This document shows positions 35,337 to 43,828 of a DNA stretch of 48,035 bases, in pieces. Numbering within the stretch: the stretch's first letter is position 1; each line of letters opens with the position of its first letter. The DNA is from an uncultured Alphaproteobacteria bacterium (lineage in GTDB: Bacteria; Pseudomonadota; Alphaproteobacteria; RF32; CAG-239), in NCBI GenBank assembly GCA_944392255.1, contig CALXVY010000010.1:1-48035 (forward strand), given 5' to 3'. The notes under the pieces are model-generated. The model ran no database searches and was not told the DNA's origin. It worked only from the letters and a program-made list of their open reading frames with translations. The position numbers and the translations under genes are program-made.

Positions 35337-35418
35337 ATGGCATTATTTTTGCATAACAATATTTTAACAATTCTAATGTTATTATATAAAACAGATTGAT
35401 TTTTTAAGGATTAAAAAT

Positions 35419-35649
35419 ATGGCAAATTTTAGTGAAGATGCTATTCGCGAAGCAGCTTATTATATTTGGAAAAACGGTGATAAAAAATATGATTGCGGTA
35501 TGGATAACTGGAATGCAGCAATCAACCAATTGCGCGCACAAAATGCCGCTGCCGTTTTGAAGCAGGCTCAAATGTTTGGTACAAACAAAAACAACCAAAA
35601 CAATATCATAAGAGCTGCTAGTTTACTTAAAAAAACATCTGTTCGTTAA
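35419..35649 (+). CDS. Small DUF2934-like protein
   Basis: 76 residues, cytoplasmic, basic. Residues 6-33 (EDAIREAAYYIWKNGD...MDNWNAAI) fit the DUF2934 pattern, an AxxLWExxG...W-x-x-A motif common in small proteobacterial proteins of unknown role. The tail is Asn/Gln/Lys-rich. Ribosome site AAGGA 9 bases before ATG. Monocistronic between the thrS terminator and tRNA-Phe. Confidence 0.7.
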   Translation: MANFSEDAIREAAYYIWKNGDKKYDCGMDNWNAAINQLRAQNAAAVLKQAQMFGTNKNNQNNIIRAASLLKKTSVR

Positions 35650-35687
35650 AAACTGTTGATATTTTTTAAATTTATTAAAAATAATAC

Positions 35688-35716
35688 TAGACAACAAAAA
35701 AAATATGCTCTATAAA
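35688..35716 (+). promoter_or_regulatory. Promoter of tRNA-Phe
   Basis: -35 TAGACA (35688-35693), 17-base spacer, -10 TATAAA (35711-35716); each differs from consensus at one position. It lies about 17 bases upstream of the tRNA. Confidence 0.7.
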
Positions 35717-35732
35717 CACTTTCGTGATTGAT

Positions 35733-35808
<76 letters not shown>

Positions 35809-35812
35809 TTTC

Positions 35813-35838
35813 AAAGCCTTGGTTTCCAAGGCTTTTGT
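35813..35838 (+). terminator. Terminator of tRNA-Phe
   Basis: AAAGCCTTGG-TTT-CCAAGGCTTT followed by TG and T; 10-bp stem, 5 bases after the tRNA. Confidence 0.85.
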
Positions 35839-35942
35839 TGTATCTGGGATATATTGTTTTTATCGATGCTTTCAACAGGAAAGCAAATAGTAAGCACTTT
35901 TACAATAATTTCTTATAAGATTCTGCAATCTTACAGAAATTA

Positions 35943-35985
35943 AAAAGCTGTTTATTGAGATTTCAAACTCAAATAAACAGCTTTT
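35943..35985. terminator. Terminator after the second hook-protein gene
   Basis: AAAAGCTGTTTATT...AATAAACAGCTTTT, stem extended by GAG/CTC, with T-runs in both senses. It lies 21 bases past the stop of the leftward gene at 36007-37227. Confidence 0.8.
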
Positions 35986-36006
35986 ATAAAATTGTCTTTT
36001 AGTTTT

Positions 36007-37227
36007 TTAGGCTTTTAAATCTCTTACAACCTCTAACATTTCGTCTGCCACCGTGAAGGCATTAGAGTTCATGCCGTAGGCTCTTTGGATAACAACCATT
36101 TTACTAAACTCTTTTTCCACATTGGCAGTTGATTGTTCTAAGGCTTGCGGAACCAAATATTCTCCACCATCTTCTATCAAGACAGCATTACCACTGGCAC
36201 CATTCGCTTCAAACAATGTTCCGGAAATGGCCGTCAAATTATCCGGCGCAGCAAAACTGCTTAATGCTAATTTTGCAATATTTACAGTTTGTCCGTTACT
36301 ATATAATGCGGATATTACGCCATTTTTTCCTACAGAGGCTTCTTTAAAAGAACCGCCTTCTTTGCCATCTTGCTTAATATTAGTAATACCACTGCTACCA
36401 GCATATTGTGTCATATTCTCAATATTTAATGCAATGGCATTACTACTTCCGTCTGCCCAAGCGACATTAATATTAATATCTGTCGGAGTTAATAATTTTC
36501 CATCGCTGGAAAATTGAACTTCTATAGGTTCTGCTGAAGAGACGACGGCTCCATCCATTTCAAAAGTTACGGTCCAGGCATTGGCTTTGTCCTCTACTTT
36601 ATGAAAAACCATATTCATATTAGAGGCATTATCATTTGGTCCATAAACCATTATTCCATAACTACTGCTTTCGACACCATCAGCCGGAACATTTGCTCCG
36701 ATTTGAACACTCGATGTAGGGGTCGCAGGAATTTTATCAGGATAGTTTAACACAATATCTTCAATGGATGTTCCAAAAGAACCATCTTCATTGGCGACAT
36801 AACCTTGCACATGCATTCCGTTATTTGCTACCAAATACGGAACACCTCCTGACATTTGAATGCGAAAATTTCCGGCTCTTGTATAATATTCATCACCGGA
36901 ATAGCTATCTCGAACGGTAAAAAATGCATTGCTGTTACCGTTTATTGCCACATCAAAATTACTATTTGATGCCACGACTTGCCCTTGAGATGAAACCAAT
37001 GTTCGGTCATAATAGCCCACACCATTTGTATCTACTCGAGAAGATTGTAAACCATTTGCTCCGTTTCCTTTAACTACAGGAGCCGAACCGAGCAGCGTGT
37101 AAAACATTGTTTCGCTGGATTTGTAGCCGACGGTATTTATGTTGGCAATATTTGTACTTACCGTTTGAAGCGCATGAGATTGAGAATCCATACCTGTAAC
37201 AGATGGGGTAAATATACTTAATGCCAT
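36007..37227 (-). CDS. Second flagellar hook-type protein (FlgE/F/G family)
   Basis: 406 residues. N-terminus ALSIFTPSVTGMDSQSHALQTVSTNIANINTVGYKS and C-terminus FSKMVVIQRAYGMNSNAFTVADEMLEVVRDLK are the D0 helices of the hook/rod family; the middle has the FlgE-type FFTVRDSYSGDEYYTRAGNFRI segment. I start at ATG 37227 after AAGGAG; an upstream in-frame ATG at 37263 would lie before the predicted transcription start. Most like FlgE by the N-terminal motif and size, but a second hook protein is unusual, and it could serve another structure. Monocistronic under a sigma-54 promoter. Confidence 0.88.
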   Translation of the reverse strand: MALSIFTPSVTGMDSQSHALQTVSTNIANINTVGYKSSETMFYTLLGSAPVVKGNGANGLQSSRVDTNGVGYYDRTLVSSQGQVVASNSNFDVAINGNSNAFFTVRDSYSGDEYYTRAGNFRIQMSGGVPYLVANNGMHVQGYVANEDGSFGTSIEDIVLNYPDKIPATPTSSVQIGANVPADGVESSSYGIMVYGPNDNASNMNMVFHKVEDKANAWTVTFEMDGAVVSSAEPIEVQFSSDGKLLTPTDININVAWADGSSNAIALNIENMTQYAGSSGITNIKQDGKEGGSFKEASVGKNGVISALYSNGQTVNIAKLALSSFAAPDNLTAISGTLFEANGASGNAVLIEDGGEYLVPQALEQSTANVEKEFSKMVVIQRAYGMNSNAFTVADEMLEVVRDLKA

Positions 37228-37262
37228 ATTTTTTCTCCTTATAACATACTTCAATATTTTCA

Positions 37263-37278
37263 TGCAAAAAATATGCCA
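37263..37278 (-). promoter_or_regulatory. Sigma-54 promoter of the second hook-type gene
   Basis: On the minus strand TGGCATATTTTTTGCA: TGGCATA, 4 bases, TTGCA; TGG and GC elements intact. The expected start near 37252 leaves a leader of about 25 bases with AAGGAG, and excludes a start at 37263. Confidence 0.82.
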
Positions 37279-37491
37279 AAATTACGCTTCTTTCTTTGGT
37301 TGTTTTATCTTCTTATTGCAACCTTATTTTAACCCCTTTAAAGATATACACATTTTTTATAAAAAATTGCCTTTTTTTTCATTTTTTTTGCTGTTTTTGC
37401 GTTTTTTTGATTATTTTTGTTGTATTTTTGCGAAATACGAGATATGAATCATCTTGAATTTTTTGTATTAACATTAGAGAGAAAAAACAAA

Positions 37492-37980
37492 ATGGCTAAT
37501 CCATTGGATACTAAAGTTATCAGCAAATTGGCTGAAATTCTTGATAAAAGTAATTTAACCGAACTCGAATATGAAGATGAAACATGCAGAATTTGCTTAA
37601 CTCGCGAACAGAATGTTGTTTCTGCTCCGGCTTTTGCTCCTGTTCCGCAACCAATGCCGGTGGCTGCTCCTGTTGCCGCACCTGCTCCTGTTGCTGAAAC
37701 TCCGGCTGCTGCTCCGGCTGCTTCTGATCAAGATTTTTCAAAACACCCCGGCGCTGTTAAATCTCCTATGGTCGGTGTGGTTTACTTGTCTGCTGATCCA
37801 AACTCTCCAAACTATGTAAAAGTTGGTGACAGTGTTGCTGAAGGTGATACTGTTTGCTTGATTGAAGCTATGAAAACATTTAATCCAGTAAAAGCTCACA
37901 AAGGTGGTAAAGTTACAAATATTCTCGTTGCTACCGGTGATCCAGTCGAATATGGCGAACCTTTGGTCATTATTGAATAA
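37492..37980 (+). CDS. accB: Acetyl-CoA carboxylase biotin carboxyl carrier protein
   Basis: AccB carries the biotin that shuttles carboxyl groups in the first step of fatty acid synthesis. The 162 residues begin with a helical domain (LDTKVISKLAEILDKSNLTELEYEDE), then an Ala/Pro linker (about 45-80), then the biotinyl domain with EAMKTFN near 128, where Lys is the biotinylated residue (the common form is EAMKM). I start at ATG 37492 after GAGAGA; upstream in-frame starts lack the family sequence. It lies 29 bases before accC. Confidence 0.95.
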   Translation: MANPLDTKVISKLAEILDKSNLTELEYEDETCRICLTREQNVVSAPAFAPVPQPMPVAAPVAAPAPVAETPAAAPAASDQDFSKHPGAVKSPMVGVVYLSADPNSPNYVKVGDSVAEGDTVCLIEAMKTFNPVKAHKGGKVTNILVATGDPVEYGEPLVIIE

Positions 37981-38009
37981 TTTGTCCTTTCAACTTTGAG
38001 GATTTGAAT

Positions 38010-39356
38010 ATGTTTGAAAAAGTTTTAATTGCTAATCGTGGTGAAGTTGCTTTGCGTATTCATCGCGCTTGTCGCGAAATGGGAATCCGCACCGTTGCTG
38101 TTCACTCCGAAGCTGATGCCGATGCCATGCACGTCCGTTTGGCCGATGAAGCTGTTTGTATCGGCCCTGCTCGCTCTACCGACTCTTATTTAAATATGTC
38201 AGCCATCATTTCTGCTGCTCATATTACTGGTGCTGATGCCATTCACCCCGGTTTCGGTTTTCTTTCCGAAAGTGCCGATTTTGCGGAAATGGTTGAAGAG
38301 CACGGCATTACATTCATTGGGCCAAGACCTGAAATTATGCGTATGATGGGTGATAAAATTACGGCTCGTGAAGCTTCTATTAAAGCCGGCTTGCCTGTTG
38401 TCCCCGGCTCTCCGGCTTTGGAAAGTGTTGAATACGCTATTGAATGGGCTCATAAAATCGGTTATCCCGTTATTGTTAAAGCTAAAGACGGTGGCGGCGG
38501 TAAAGGTATGAAAACTGCTTTCAATGATGAAGAAATGAAAGAAGCTTATACCATGGCTAAAGCAGAAGCTAAAAATGCTTTCACCAGTGATGTTGTATAT
38601 ATGGAAAAATATTTACAAAAACCTCGCCATATTGAAATGCAAGTTTTAGCCGATAACTATGGTCATGTCGTACATTTAGGTGAACGCGATTGTTCTATTC
38701 AACGTAACCACCAAAAAGTGATTGAGGAAACTCCTTCTCCGGCTCTAAACCAAAAACAACGTGAAGAAATCGGCGAGATTGCTCGTCATGCCGCCGAAGT
38801 TCTTGGTTATAACAATGCCGGTACTATGGAATTTTTGTACGAAGATGGAAAATTCTACTTTTTGGAAATGAATACTCGTTTGCAGGTAGAACACCCAATT
38901 ACTGAAGCTATCAGCGGCATTGATATTGTTAAAGAACAAATTAGAATCGCCAGCGGTGCTCAGCTTGGATACAGCCAAAAAGATATTCAATTTCATGGTC
39001 ATGCTATTGAATGTCGTATTAATGCTGAAGATCCGGAAACTTTTGCTCCTTGGCCGGGTAAAATTACTGAATGGCACGCTCCGGGCGGTTTAGGTGTCCG
39101 TGTGGATTCTGAAATTTATTCAGGATACAGAATTCCTCCGTATTATGACAGCATGATTGCTAAGCTCATTGTTCATGGTAAAACACGTAACGCCGCATTG
39201 ATGCGTTTGCGTCGTGCCTTGGAAGAATTTGTTATTGAAGGCGTTAAAACGACCATTCCTCTCCACCAAGAAATTATATCTCAGCCTGATTTTATTGACG
39301 GTCAATATAATATTCACTGGTTGGAGAAATTTATGGCTTCAAAGCATAAGGCCTAA
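38010..39356 (+). CDS. accC: Acetyl-CoA carboxylase, biotin carboxylase subunit
   Basis: AccC carboxylates biotin on AccB with ATP and bicarbonate. The 448 residues have the N-terminal VLIANRGEVALRI, the ATP-grasp glycine-rich loop KDGGGGKGMK (about 157-166), and the catalytic EMNTRLQVEHPITE (about 289-302). Length equals the family norm. I start at ATG 38010, 8 bases after GAGGA; an in-frame TTG two codons earlier is possible. Co-transcribed with accB, and ended by a strong terminator. The accA/accD subunits are elsewhere. Confidence 0.97.
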   Translation: MFEKVLIANRGEVALRIHRACREMGIRTVAVHSEADADAMHVRLADEAVCIGPARSTDSYLNMSAIISAAHITGADAIHPGFGFLSESADFAEMVEEHGITFIGPRPEIMRMMGDKITAREASIKAGLPVVPGSPALESVEYAIEWAHKIGYPVIVKAKDGGGGKGMKTAFNDEEMKEAYTMAKAEAKNAFTSDVVYMEKYLQKPRHIEMQVLADNYGHVVHLGERDCSIQRNHQKVIEETPSPALNQKQREEIGEIARHAAEVLGYNNAGTMEFLYEDGKFYFLEMNTRLQVEHPITEAISGIDIVKEQIRIASGAQLGYSQKDIQFHGHAIECRINAEDPETFAPWPGKITEWHAPGGLGVRVDSEIYSGYRIPPYYDSMIAKLIVHGKTRNAALMRLRRALEEFVIEGVKTTIPLHQEIISQPDFIDGQYNIHWLEKFMASKHKA

Positions 39357-39371
39357 ATAATTTTCTTCTTA

Positions 39372-39402
39372 AAAAGCAGCTTTTCTTAAAGCTGCTTTTT
39401 TT
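39372..39402 (+). terminator. Terminator of accB-accC
   Basis: AAAAGCAGCTTT-TCTT-AAAGCTGCTTTT with following T-run; 12-bp stem, 15 bases past the accC stop. Confidence 0.9.
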
Positions 39403-39479
39403 ATGTCAAAAAAAGATTGCCTTTAAAACTAATTTGACTTATATAGTTTTTGTTTTCAAATATTATTAAAATAATCTAT

Positions 39480-40160
39480 ATGGAAAGAAATTATGATGTT
39501 GCAGTTGCGCTCGTTTCTTGCGCTACACCTTTTTTGAATACCATTAACACTCTTAGAGTTAACAGTGTTCAAGCGGAATTGGTAAAAAAACATTTATCGG
39601 AAAAAGCTCAAAACAATTTTCTAATGATTGTTGATGATAAAAAGGGATATTTTTTCAGTATTGGGACTATTTGCGAACAATTTTGTAAATATGTCTTAAA
39701 TCAAGATATTCATCCCTCTTTGTTTTCAAACAAGCTTTGGTATGTATGTTTTAGCCTTTCTAATTTGACTGATTTTTATCATAAAATTGAAATTGCTATT
39801 GAAGCGAAAAAACTAAAAATCTGCTATAATTCAGTTAGTCCGGTTCGTTGTTATAATGAAATTTTGAGAGTTTCTGAATTTTTGCAAGCTGATTTAGTTC
39901 AAATTGCGGCGGAAAATTCTCGTATTGGCTACATTTGGTATCAGATTATTATCAATACCAATATGGTTATCAAATTGCTTCAAGAGGCAAAATTCAAACC
40001 CAAAGATTGTTCTAAAAAAGTTTTAGTTCAGTTTATTAAAAACGAGTTAAGTAATTTGAATTACACTTCTTATTGCGGGATTGAAAAATTTGAAACAGAT
40101 ATTTCTTACCGAAAATTGTTTATCCCTAAATTACTCTACATTCTTGAGGAAATGGAATAA
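39480..40160 (+). CDS. Unrecognised protein
   Basis: 226 residues if read from ATG 39480 (a TTG at 39450 is in frame). No signal peptide or clear membrane helix; mostly helical, with 9 Cys in scattered places and a basic C-terminal half (about 180-200). I find no motif I can name. The ATG has no ribosome site; a possible -10 (TATTAT, 39461-39466) would start transcription only a few bases before it, so a leaderless message is possible. Single gene with terminators on both sides. Confidence 0.65.
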   Translation: MERNYDVAVALVSCATPFLNTINTLRVNSVQAELVKKHLSEKAQNNFLMIVDDKKGYFFSIGTICEQFCKYVLNQDIHPSLFSNKLWYVCFSLSNLTDFYHKIEIAIEAKKLKICYNSVSPVRCYNEILRVSEFLQADLVQIAAENSRIGYIWYQIIINTNMVIKLLQEAKFKPKDCSKKVLVQFIKNELSNLNYTSYCGIEKFETDISYRKLFIPKLLYILEEME

Positions 40161-40167
40161 AGATTGT

Positions 40168-40210
40168 AAAAAAAAGCTCCCAGTTTTTACTGAGAGCTTT
40201 TCTTTTTTTT
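40168..40210. terminator. Bidirectional terminator
   Basis: AAAAGCTC-C-CAG-loop-CTG-A-GAGCTTTT with an A-run on the left and T-run on the right, one internal mismatch. It lies between the convergent orphan gene and mlaC. Confidence 0.8.
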
Positions 40211-40217
40211 ATAACAA

Positions 40218-40844
40218 TTAAGCCGCTTTTTTTGACGTTGCCGGAGCATTGACTTTTTGTTGCAAGTCTTTAATTAATGCTTCAACATTACCATTATTAT
40301 TTTTGATAAAAGCGGTATATTCATTTCTTGCCGTAATTGCTAAGCTGACATTTTCTATGATAATATCAACGATTTTAAAACTATTTCCGGTTTGTTTTAC
40401 TCTCCAAACAACTTTTGCCGGAGCTCCTTCACCCATTGCTACGGTAGAATTAATGAAAACTTGATTTTTGGAAGATGATGGGGTTGAACCTGTGAAAACA
40501 AATGATTTTCCTTTGAATTCATCAAAACGTGCAGACCAAGTTTTTATATTCAATTCTCTATAAACTTTTATGAAATCTTTTCTTTGTTGCGGAGTTGCCG
40601 TACGCCAATAGCGTCCCAAAACAAATTGTCCAATGAAATCTAAGTCTAATGATTGATTAAACAACTTTTCAAATCTTTCATCTTTGACTTTTTGAGAAAC
40701 ATTGGCATTGATGATTTCTTCTATACCATTACTGGTTACTTGTCGCACAAAAGCATCAGCTTTATCCACATCGACATCTGCTTTGGCTCCGGTTGAGAAA
40801 ATCATTCCCAAACCTAGAAATACGGCAAAAATATTTTTTTTCAT
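40218..40844 (-). CDS. mlaC: Phospholipid-binding protein MlaC
   Basis: MlaC ferries phospholipids across the periplasm between the outer-membrane MlaA and the inner-membrane MlaFEDB transporter. The 208 residues start with a signal peptide (cleavage probably after AKA, about 22). The mature chain has the MlaC/Ttg2D pattern: FIGQFVLGRYWRTATPQQRKDFIKVYRELN (about 74-102) and WRVKQTGNSFKIVDIIIENVSLAITARNEY (about 147-176). It follows mlaA by 12 bases. The transporter genes mlaFED are not in this window. Confidence 0.92.
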   Translation of the reverse strand: MKKNIFAVFLGLGMIFSTGAKADVDVDKADAFVRQVTSNGIEEIINANVSQKVKDERFEKLFNQSLDLDFIGQFVLGRYWRTATPQQRKDFIKVYRELNIKTWSARFDEFKGKSFVFTGSTPSSSKNQVFINSTVAMGEGAPAKVVWRVKQTGNSFKIVDIIIENVSLAITARNEYTAFIKNNNGNVEALIKDLQQKVNAPATSKKAA

Positions 40845-40856
40845 AAATAATACTCC

Positions 40857-41627
40857 TTAAATTTCCATATCATCGACTTCTTCGTCGATTTCAAAATCAA
40901 AATCATATGTTGCTTGGCTTTCGTTGCCACAAGTATTTAATTTGCTTTTATTTTGCATATATGCTGATTTCATTGTGGTATAAAAATCAACTGAATTGCG
41001 CTCTAAATCGTCACTCAAATCAAGAACAGCCTCTCGGTTAATAATTGTCTTAACAGCAACATAACCGGCATAAGCATAATAGCCGTCTTCTCTATCTTCT
41101 GTGAGCCAGTATACCGGATTGGTAAATGAATCAGCAATTTCTCCGGTAAAAGCTCTTGGTGTTGTTGAACCTATGAATGGTAAGACCAAATAAGGACCTG
41201 ACGGAACACACCATTTAGCTAAAGTTTCTTCAAAACCATCGGGATGATGTTCTAAGCCCCATGCTGAAGCGACATCAAAGGTTCCGCCCAAACCCAAGGT
41301 TGAGTTAATAACAAAACGTCCGACACTTGTTCCCGAGCGTTTAATTTCTCCTTGAAGTAATTGGTTTACGGCTGAAATTGGTTCTTTAATATTGTTAAAT
41401 GCACTTCTAACCCTTTCTCTAACATCCGGCGTGGTTATTGCTCTATATCCTTTAGCAACCGGCTTCAAGATATATTTATCCAACTGCATGTTGAACTCAA
41501 ACATTGCTCGGTTAAAAGATTCATACGGATCATTGGGGTCATGTTTATCAACATTTGTTGCCAAAGCGCAAGATGCTGTTAATAACGCTAATGCGGAAAC
41601 AAAAGAAAAAAGGGCTGTTTTTTTCAT
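40857..41627 (-). CDS. mlaA: Outer membrane lipid asymmetry protein MlaA (VacJ)
   Basis: MlaA removes misplaced phospholipids from the outer leaflet of the outer membrane. The 256 residues begin with a signal (MKKTALFSFVSALALLTASC); TASC is a plausible if imperfect lipobox. The mature chain has the family motifs DPYESFNRAMFEFN, FNNIKEPISAVNQLLQG and VGRFVINSTLGLGG, and GPYLVLPFIGSTTPR. The C-terminus is acidic (about 240-256). I start at ATG 41627; the frame runs upstream to 41765 but that part has no signal and crosses the promoter. Confidence 0.92.
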   Translation of the reverse strand: MKKTALFSFVSALALLTASCALATNVDKHDPNDPYESFNRAMFEFNMQLDKYILKPVAKGYRAITTPDVRERVRSAFNNIKEPISAVNQLLQGEIKRSGTSVGRFVINSTLGLGGTFDVASAWGLEHHPDGFEETLAKWCVPSGPYLVLPFIGSTTPRAFTGEIADSFTNPVYWLTEDREDGYYAYAGYVAVKTIINREAVLDLSDDLERNSVDFYTTMKSAYMQNKSKLNTCGNESQATYDFDFEIDEEVDDMEI

Positions 41628-41667
41628 ATCGACATCGCCTTTATTGTTTTTATTAATTTTCGTTATC

Positions 41668-41695
41668 AATATAACATTAAAATATTTGAAATCAA
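41668..41695 (-). promoter_or_regulatory. Promoter of mlaA-mlaC
   Basis: On the minus strand TTGATT (41690-41695), a 16-base spacer, TATATT (41668-41673). Confidence 0.45.
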
Positions 41696-41701
41696 TATAA
41701 T
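41696..41701 (+). promoter_or_regulatory. -10 element of the phosphodiesterase gene
   Basis: A perfect TATAAT about 50 bases before the chosen start. The -35 region is poor. It overlaps the divergent mlaA promoter region. Confidence 0.4.
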
Positions 41702-41750
41702 TTTGGATAAAATCAGAATGTTTACGGCATTTTATTTGAGGAGTTTCAAA

Positions 41751-42506
41751 TTGAATTTCTTTCATATTTCTGATTTACATTTTAATCCTGACGACAAAAG
41801 AGGTTGTGAAAATATTGATAAGGTTCTCCATAGTATCAATATTTATAAAAATAAGGGCGATGTTCTGCTTATTTCTGGAGATATCTTAAATAAAGATTAT
41901 TCTGATTATAAACCTATTTTTGAAAAAATTATGGCTCTTGATTTACCCTTTCTATGTTGCACCGGCAATCATGATGTATCAAAAAATTTGATTTCTGCTT
42001 TAAAAAATTTTTATCCGCAGCATCCTCACCCCATTTCTTCAGAAAAATTAGATTACGTCTCTAATGATTATGATTTAAAAATTATTACTTTAGACTCTTT
42101 TAAAGAGAATGTTCCCGGAGGAGATATATCTTGCCAACAACTCTTTTTTTTGGAAAAAGAACTTTATCTATCACAAAAACTCGTCATTGTGATGATTCAC
42201 CAATTTCCGCTTGATGCTAAATTGACTTTTTTTGATAAAACAACTGCCGCACCATGGCGAAATGCTTTTTGCCAAATCATTACAAAATATCAAGATAAAA
42301 TTAAACTTGTTGTTTGCGGACATTTACATAACTCGGTTATTTCTCATATTGGCGAAACGCCGATTATTTCTTCTTTTAGTGCTAATTGGCAGGCCGATTT
42401 CGACTTTTCTCCCCTTGCAAATCTGCAAAACATCTCTCGCCCGATTGGTTACTATATTCACAGTTATAATGCGCAGAATATTATTTCTTATGCCGTTACC
42501 CTCTGA
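41751..42506 (+). CDS. CpdA-like metallophosphoesterase
   Basis: 251 residues. The calcineurin-like metal motifs are complete: ISDLH (about 5-9), GDILN (about 41), GNHD (about 76-79), VMIHQFP (about 147) and CGHLHNS (about 190-196). CpdA-type enzymes of this class hydrolyse cyclic nucleotides or other phosphodiesters; the substrate cannot be told. I start at TTG 41751 with GAGGAG (41739-41744) just ahead; an ATG at 41718 has no ribosome site. Single gene, divergent from mlaA. Confidence 0.82.
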   Translation: MNFFHISDLHFNPDDKRGCENIDKVLHSINIYKNKGDVLLISGDILNKDYSDYKPIFEKIMALDLPFLCCTGNHDVSKNLISALKNFYPQHPHPISSEKLDYVSNDYDLKIITLDSFKENVPGGDISCQQLFFLEKELYLSQKLVIVMIHQFPLDAKLTFFDKTTAAPWRNAFCQIITKYQDKIKLVVCGHLHNSVISHIGETPIISSFSANWQADFDFSPLANLQNISRPIGYYIHSYNAQNIISYAVTL

Positions 42507-42510
42507 TTTG

Positions 42511-42524
42511 TTACATTGATGTAA
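42511..42524. promoter_or_regulatory. Perfect 14-base palindrome, possible operator
   Basis: TTACATTGATGTAA lies just upstream of the promoter of the aminotransferase gene. It could bind a dimeric regulator or be part of a weak terminator for the preceding gene (TCTTTT follows). Confidence 0.3.
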
Positions 42525-42535
42525 TCTTTTGTGTT

Positions 42536-42564
42536 TTGCATTGTAAAAAAAAATAACTTACTAT
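42536..42564 (+). promoter_or_regulatory. Promoter of the aminotransferase gene
   Basis: TTGCAT (42536-42541), 17-base spacer, TACTAT (42559-42564). Confidence 0.45.
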
Positions 42565-42600
42565 CCAAATCAGTTAAAACAACAATAGAGGATTTATATT

Positions 42601-43761
42601 ATGACAAATAAACCTAATAAACCGATTAATTTGTTTGATGTTCAAGCTTCTCAAAAAATTATCGGACAACAAAATTTCTTAAATGCCTTTCAAACCATTT
42701 TAAACCATGGTGGTTATGCTCAAGGTCCTGAAACAAAAGAATTAGATACTGCTTTGGCTAACTATTCCGGTTCTAAATATTGCTCTACTTGCGGTTCTGG
42801 CACTGATGCTTTGACCTTGGCTTTGATGGCTTGGGATATTAAACAAGGTGATGCTGTTTTTGTTTCTTCCTTCACCTTTGTTGCTTCTGCTGAGTGCGCT
42901 GCCATTGTTGGTGCTACTCCGGTTTTTGTTGACTCTAAACCAGATACATACACTATGGATCCTCAAGATTTACAACGCGCTATTGATGAAGTTAAAAAAG
43001 AAGGAAAACTTACGCCGAAAGTTGTTATTCCAGTTGATATTTTTGGTTCTCCTTGCGAATATGATGAAATCTTAAAAATCGCTCATGCAAACAATATGAA
43101 AGTTTTGTCTGATGCAGCTCAAAGCTATGGTTCTATTTATCATGGCGTAAAAGCTGGTAACATTACAGATATGACCGCAACTTCTTTCTATCCGACAAAA
43201 CCGTTGGCTTGCTATGGTGATGGTGGTGCAGTATTTTCTAATACAAATGAAGAAAACGAAATGGTTAAATCTTGCCGTGTTCATGGTATGAGCCCTCAAG
43301 ATCACTATGATAACGTTCGCTTGGGTATGACTGGTCGTATGAACTCTTTCCAAGCTGCTGTTGTTTTGCAAAAACTTAAAGTTTTTGATCAAGAATTGAA
43401 AGATCGTTATACCATTGCTAAAAGATATGACAATGAACTCAGCCCATATTTCCGCAAACAACGCATTTTGGATAACTGCCAATCTGCTTATGCTCTTTAC
43501 ACAATCAACTGTGATGATAGAGATGAATTGATGGCTTATCTTAAAGAAAATGGTATTCCTTGCGGCGCTTACTATCCGCGTCCGGTTCACACCCAAACTG
43601 CTTATGCTCAATGGAATACTCGTAGCTTGCCGGTTTGTGAAAAACTTTCTAAGACTGTTCTTTCTATTCCGATGCACCCGTATTTGGACAGTGACGTTCA
43701 AGACTATATCATTGAAACTATGAATAAGTTTGCTGAAAATAAAATGAAAAAAGCTGCCTAA
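42601..43761 (+). CDS. DegT/DnrJ/EryC1-family sugar aminotransferase
   Basis: 386 residues, PLP-dependent fold type I enzyme. The PLP Lys is in FYPTKPLACYGDGGAVF (about 198-214), with DAAQSYGS (about 177-184) and GTDALTLAL (about 68-76). The pattern is close to WbpE-type UDP-3-oxo-GlcNAcA aminotransferases that make amino sugars for O-antigen or glycan decoration. Substrate is inferred. Ribosome site AGAGGA. It has its own promoter and terminator and no pathway partners beside it. Confidence 0.9.
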   Translation: MTNKPNKPINLFDVQASQKIIGQQNFLNAFQTILNHGGYAQGPETKELDTALANYSGSKYCSTCGSGTDALTLALMAWDIKQGDAVFVSSFTFVASAECAAIVGATPVFVDSKPDTYTMDPQDLQRAIDEVKKEGKLTPKVVIPVDIFGSPCEYDEILKIAHANNMKVLSDAAQSYGSIYHGVKAGNITDMTATSFYPTKPLACYGDGGAVFSNTNEENEMVKSCRVHGMSPQDHYDNVRLGMTGRMNSFQAAVVLQKLKVFDQELKDRYTIAKRYDNELSPYFRKQRILDNCQSAYALYTINCDDRDELMAYLKENGIPCGAYYPRPVHTQTAYAQWNTRSLPVCEKLSKTVLSIPMHPYLDSDVQDYIIETMNKFAENKMKKAA

Positions 43762-43790
43762 GCTTCCTTTTCATCTCATAGTTCAGTGAG

Positions 43791-43824
43791 AAAAAAAGCT
43801 ACCTTTAAAAGGTAGCTTTTTTTT
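43791..43824. terminator. Bidirectional terminator
   Basis: AAAAAAGCTACCTTT-TAAA-AGGTAGCTTTTTT; stem of 13 or more base pairs between the convergent aminotransferase and Sel1 genes. Confidence 0.9.
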
Positions 43825-43828
43825 ATAT

